Source: Hemileia vastatrix
Lineage: Eukaryota; Basidiomycota; Pucciniomycetes; Pucciniales; Zaghouaniaceae
Direction: 5' to 3'
DNA length: 64,000 nucleotides
NCBI GenBank assembly: GCA_030280995.1
Contig: JASXTE010000009.1
Location: 2,822,501 to 2,886,500 of the forward strand
Below are positions 63,171-64,000 of this stretch, in pieces; the stretch's first letter is position 1; each line of letters starts with the position of its first letter. The notes beneath the pieces are model-generated. The model worked only from the letters and a program-made list of their open reading frames with translations, was not told where the DNA came from and did not search any database. Made by a program: the position numbers and the translations under genes.

Positions 63171-64000
63171 CTAGTCAACAGAAAATTTCATTAATTGTTC
63201 TATTTCTTCAACAGATTTTTTTGCTTTAATGCATTTGATCAAGAAATCTTTCTTTTTAGAACTTTCTTGAAGATCATGCTTATACTTCATCTGTTCCATT
63301 AAGTTTTGATGCTCGTGTGTTTTTTCCTCTTTTTTGGATTTTTCAATACTAAGAGTTAACTCAAACTTCTTATCCTCCAAATCTTGGACCCGATCATCCT
63401 TCTGTAAGGAGAGCTCATACTTCCTCTCTTCCAAATCTTGTACTCTGTCATCCCTCCTTAAAGAGAGCTCGTATTTCTTCTTTTCAAAGCTTAGAGTCTT
63501 TTTAGCAATTTCCACTTGTTCTAGAGTGATAATAAGAATTAACATAAAGTAAAAGAAAAGCAGGGTAAAGTAATAAGAGGTATGATATCACTTACCAGCA
63601 TCACGTTTCTCTAAAAACTGTTCCATTGAAGAAAAAGGTGTTTGTGATGAAGTATCACTTTTTCGTCTTCTTTGGGAGAGGAAATTTAGACTACTTGAAG
63701 CCCTTCGCTTTTTGTTCAACATAGCATTTTCCTCCTTATCATTGTCACTAGCTTCAGACTCAGTTGATTGAGGATCCTGGGTTTGTTCATCAACCTTTTA
63801 AGAAATAAGAAAAAGATAAGTAAATAAAAAATAGAAAAGATAAGATAAAAGAAAAAAGAAACAGACCTGAGTTAGATTTGGTTGGGTTAAATCACCTATA
63901 GGATCTACAGAAAAGCAATCTAGATATGACTCATTCAAATGAGGGGAGGCTTGAGTGGAGGAAGAGGATGGGAAAAGATTTGCTTCGACATCATGTTTGG
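63171..64000 (-). CDS. SANT/Myb-like transposon protein, C-terminal part (runs off window)
   Basis: Three exons on the minus strand: 64000-63867 (open at the window edge; Ser-rich, FPSSSSTQASPHLNE), 63794-63596 (199 bp; NKKRRASSSLNFLSQRRRKS, basic) and 63520-63171 (charged coiled coil with repeated DDRVQDLEERKYELSLQKD units, ending LMKFSVD). Introns are 72 bp (63866-63795, GTCTGT donor) and 75 bp (63595-63521, GTAAGT to CTCTAG). Unlike copy 1 (18651-19948), no stop is seen here, so this copy may be intact. The DNA-binding part should lie to the right of the window. It is convergent with the TET-like gene. Confidence 0.75.

Overview
This window looks like part of a large, AT-rich, transposon-dominated basidiomycete genome, most probably a rust fungus (Pucciniales, Puccinia/Austropuccinia type). 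The reasons are short GT-AG introns of about 50-85 bp, TET-like 2OG-Fe(II) dioxygenase genes carried by DNA transposons together with SANT/Myb-like coiled-coil ORFs, and nested Ty3/gypsy and Ty1/copia elements. The species is inferred, not proven. No rRNA, tRNA or CRISPR was recognised. Almost every coding region belongs to a mobile element and most are broken.

Layout. 1-11226: a large degenerate Ty3/gypsy element (C) on the minus strand. Its LTR and primer-binding site are at 10809-11226, gag at 10116-10769 and pol down to 4188, followed by a long 3' noncoding tract with tandem repeats. Two decayed plus-strand cysteine-cluster ORFs (1-2829) lie in what may be its antisense tail. 11227-14037: LTR fragments, a GC-rich minisatellite and solo-LTR debris. 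14038-20314: a TIR-bounded PIF/Harbinger-type element (X1; TSD AAT) with a DDE transposase, a TET-like dioxygenase core and a SANT/Myb-like gene. 21808-31075: a three-level nest, in which a roughly 198-bp MITE is split by gypsy A (21830-30894, TSD AAAAC), whose left LTR is in turn split by a 261-bp CACTA-like MITE.

31215-33344: the only apparent non-transposon gene, on the minus strand. It is a five-exon gene for a predicted secreted protein of 617 aa whose whole reading frame closes across four inferred introns. 35016-40102: a complete but decayed Ty1/copia element (TSD TGGAT). 40373-40651: a second CACTA-like MITE. 42329-43900: remnant of another SANT/trihelix transposon ORF.

44405-60654: a second large TIR element (Y; 32-bp TIRs, TSD ATT). 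It holds the N-terminal part of a Harbinger transposase gene interrupted by gypsy B (44759-53404, TSD GTGAT, nearly intact polyprotein). It also contains an LTR fragment of family C, ends of X-type elements, an inverted TET-like gene and a 1.5-kb solo LTR (TSD AGAAA). 60843-64000: a third TET-like gene (plus strand) with a serine-rich repeat N-terminus, followed by a convergent SANT/Myb-like gene that runs off the window.

The recurring module is a DNA transposon carrying DDE transposase, TET/JBP-like dioxygenase and SANT/Myb-like protein. It is seen in three states of decay, with shared minisatellites and a shared subterminal motif.
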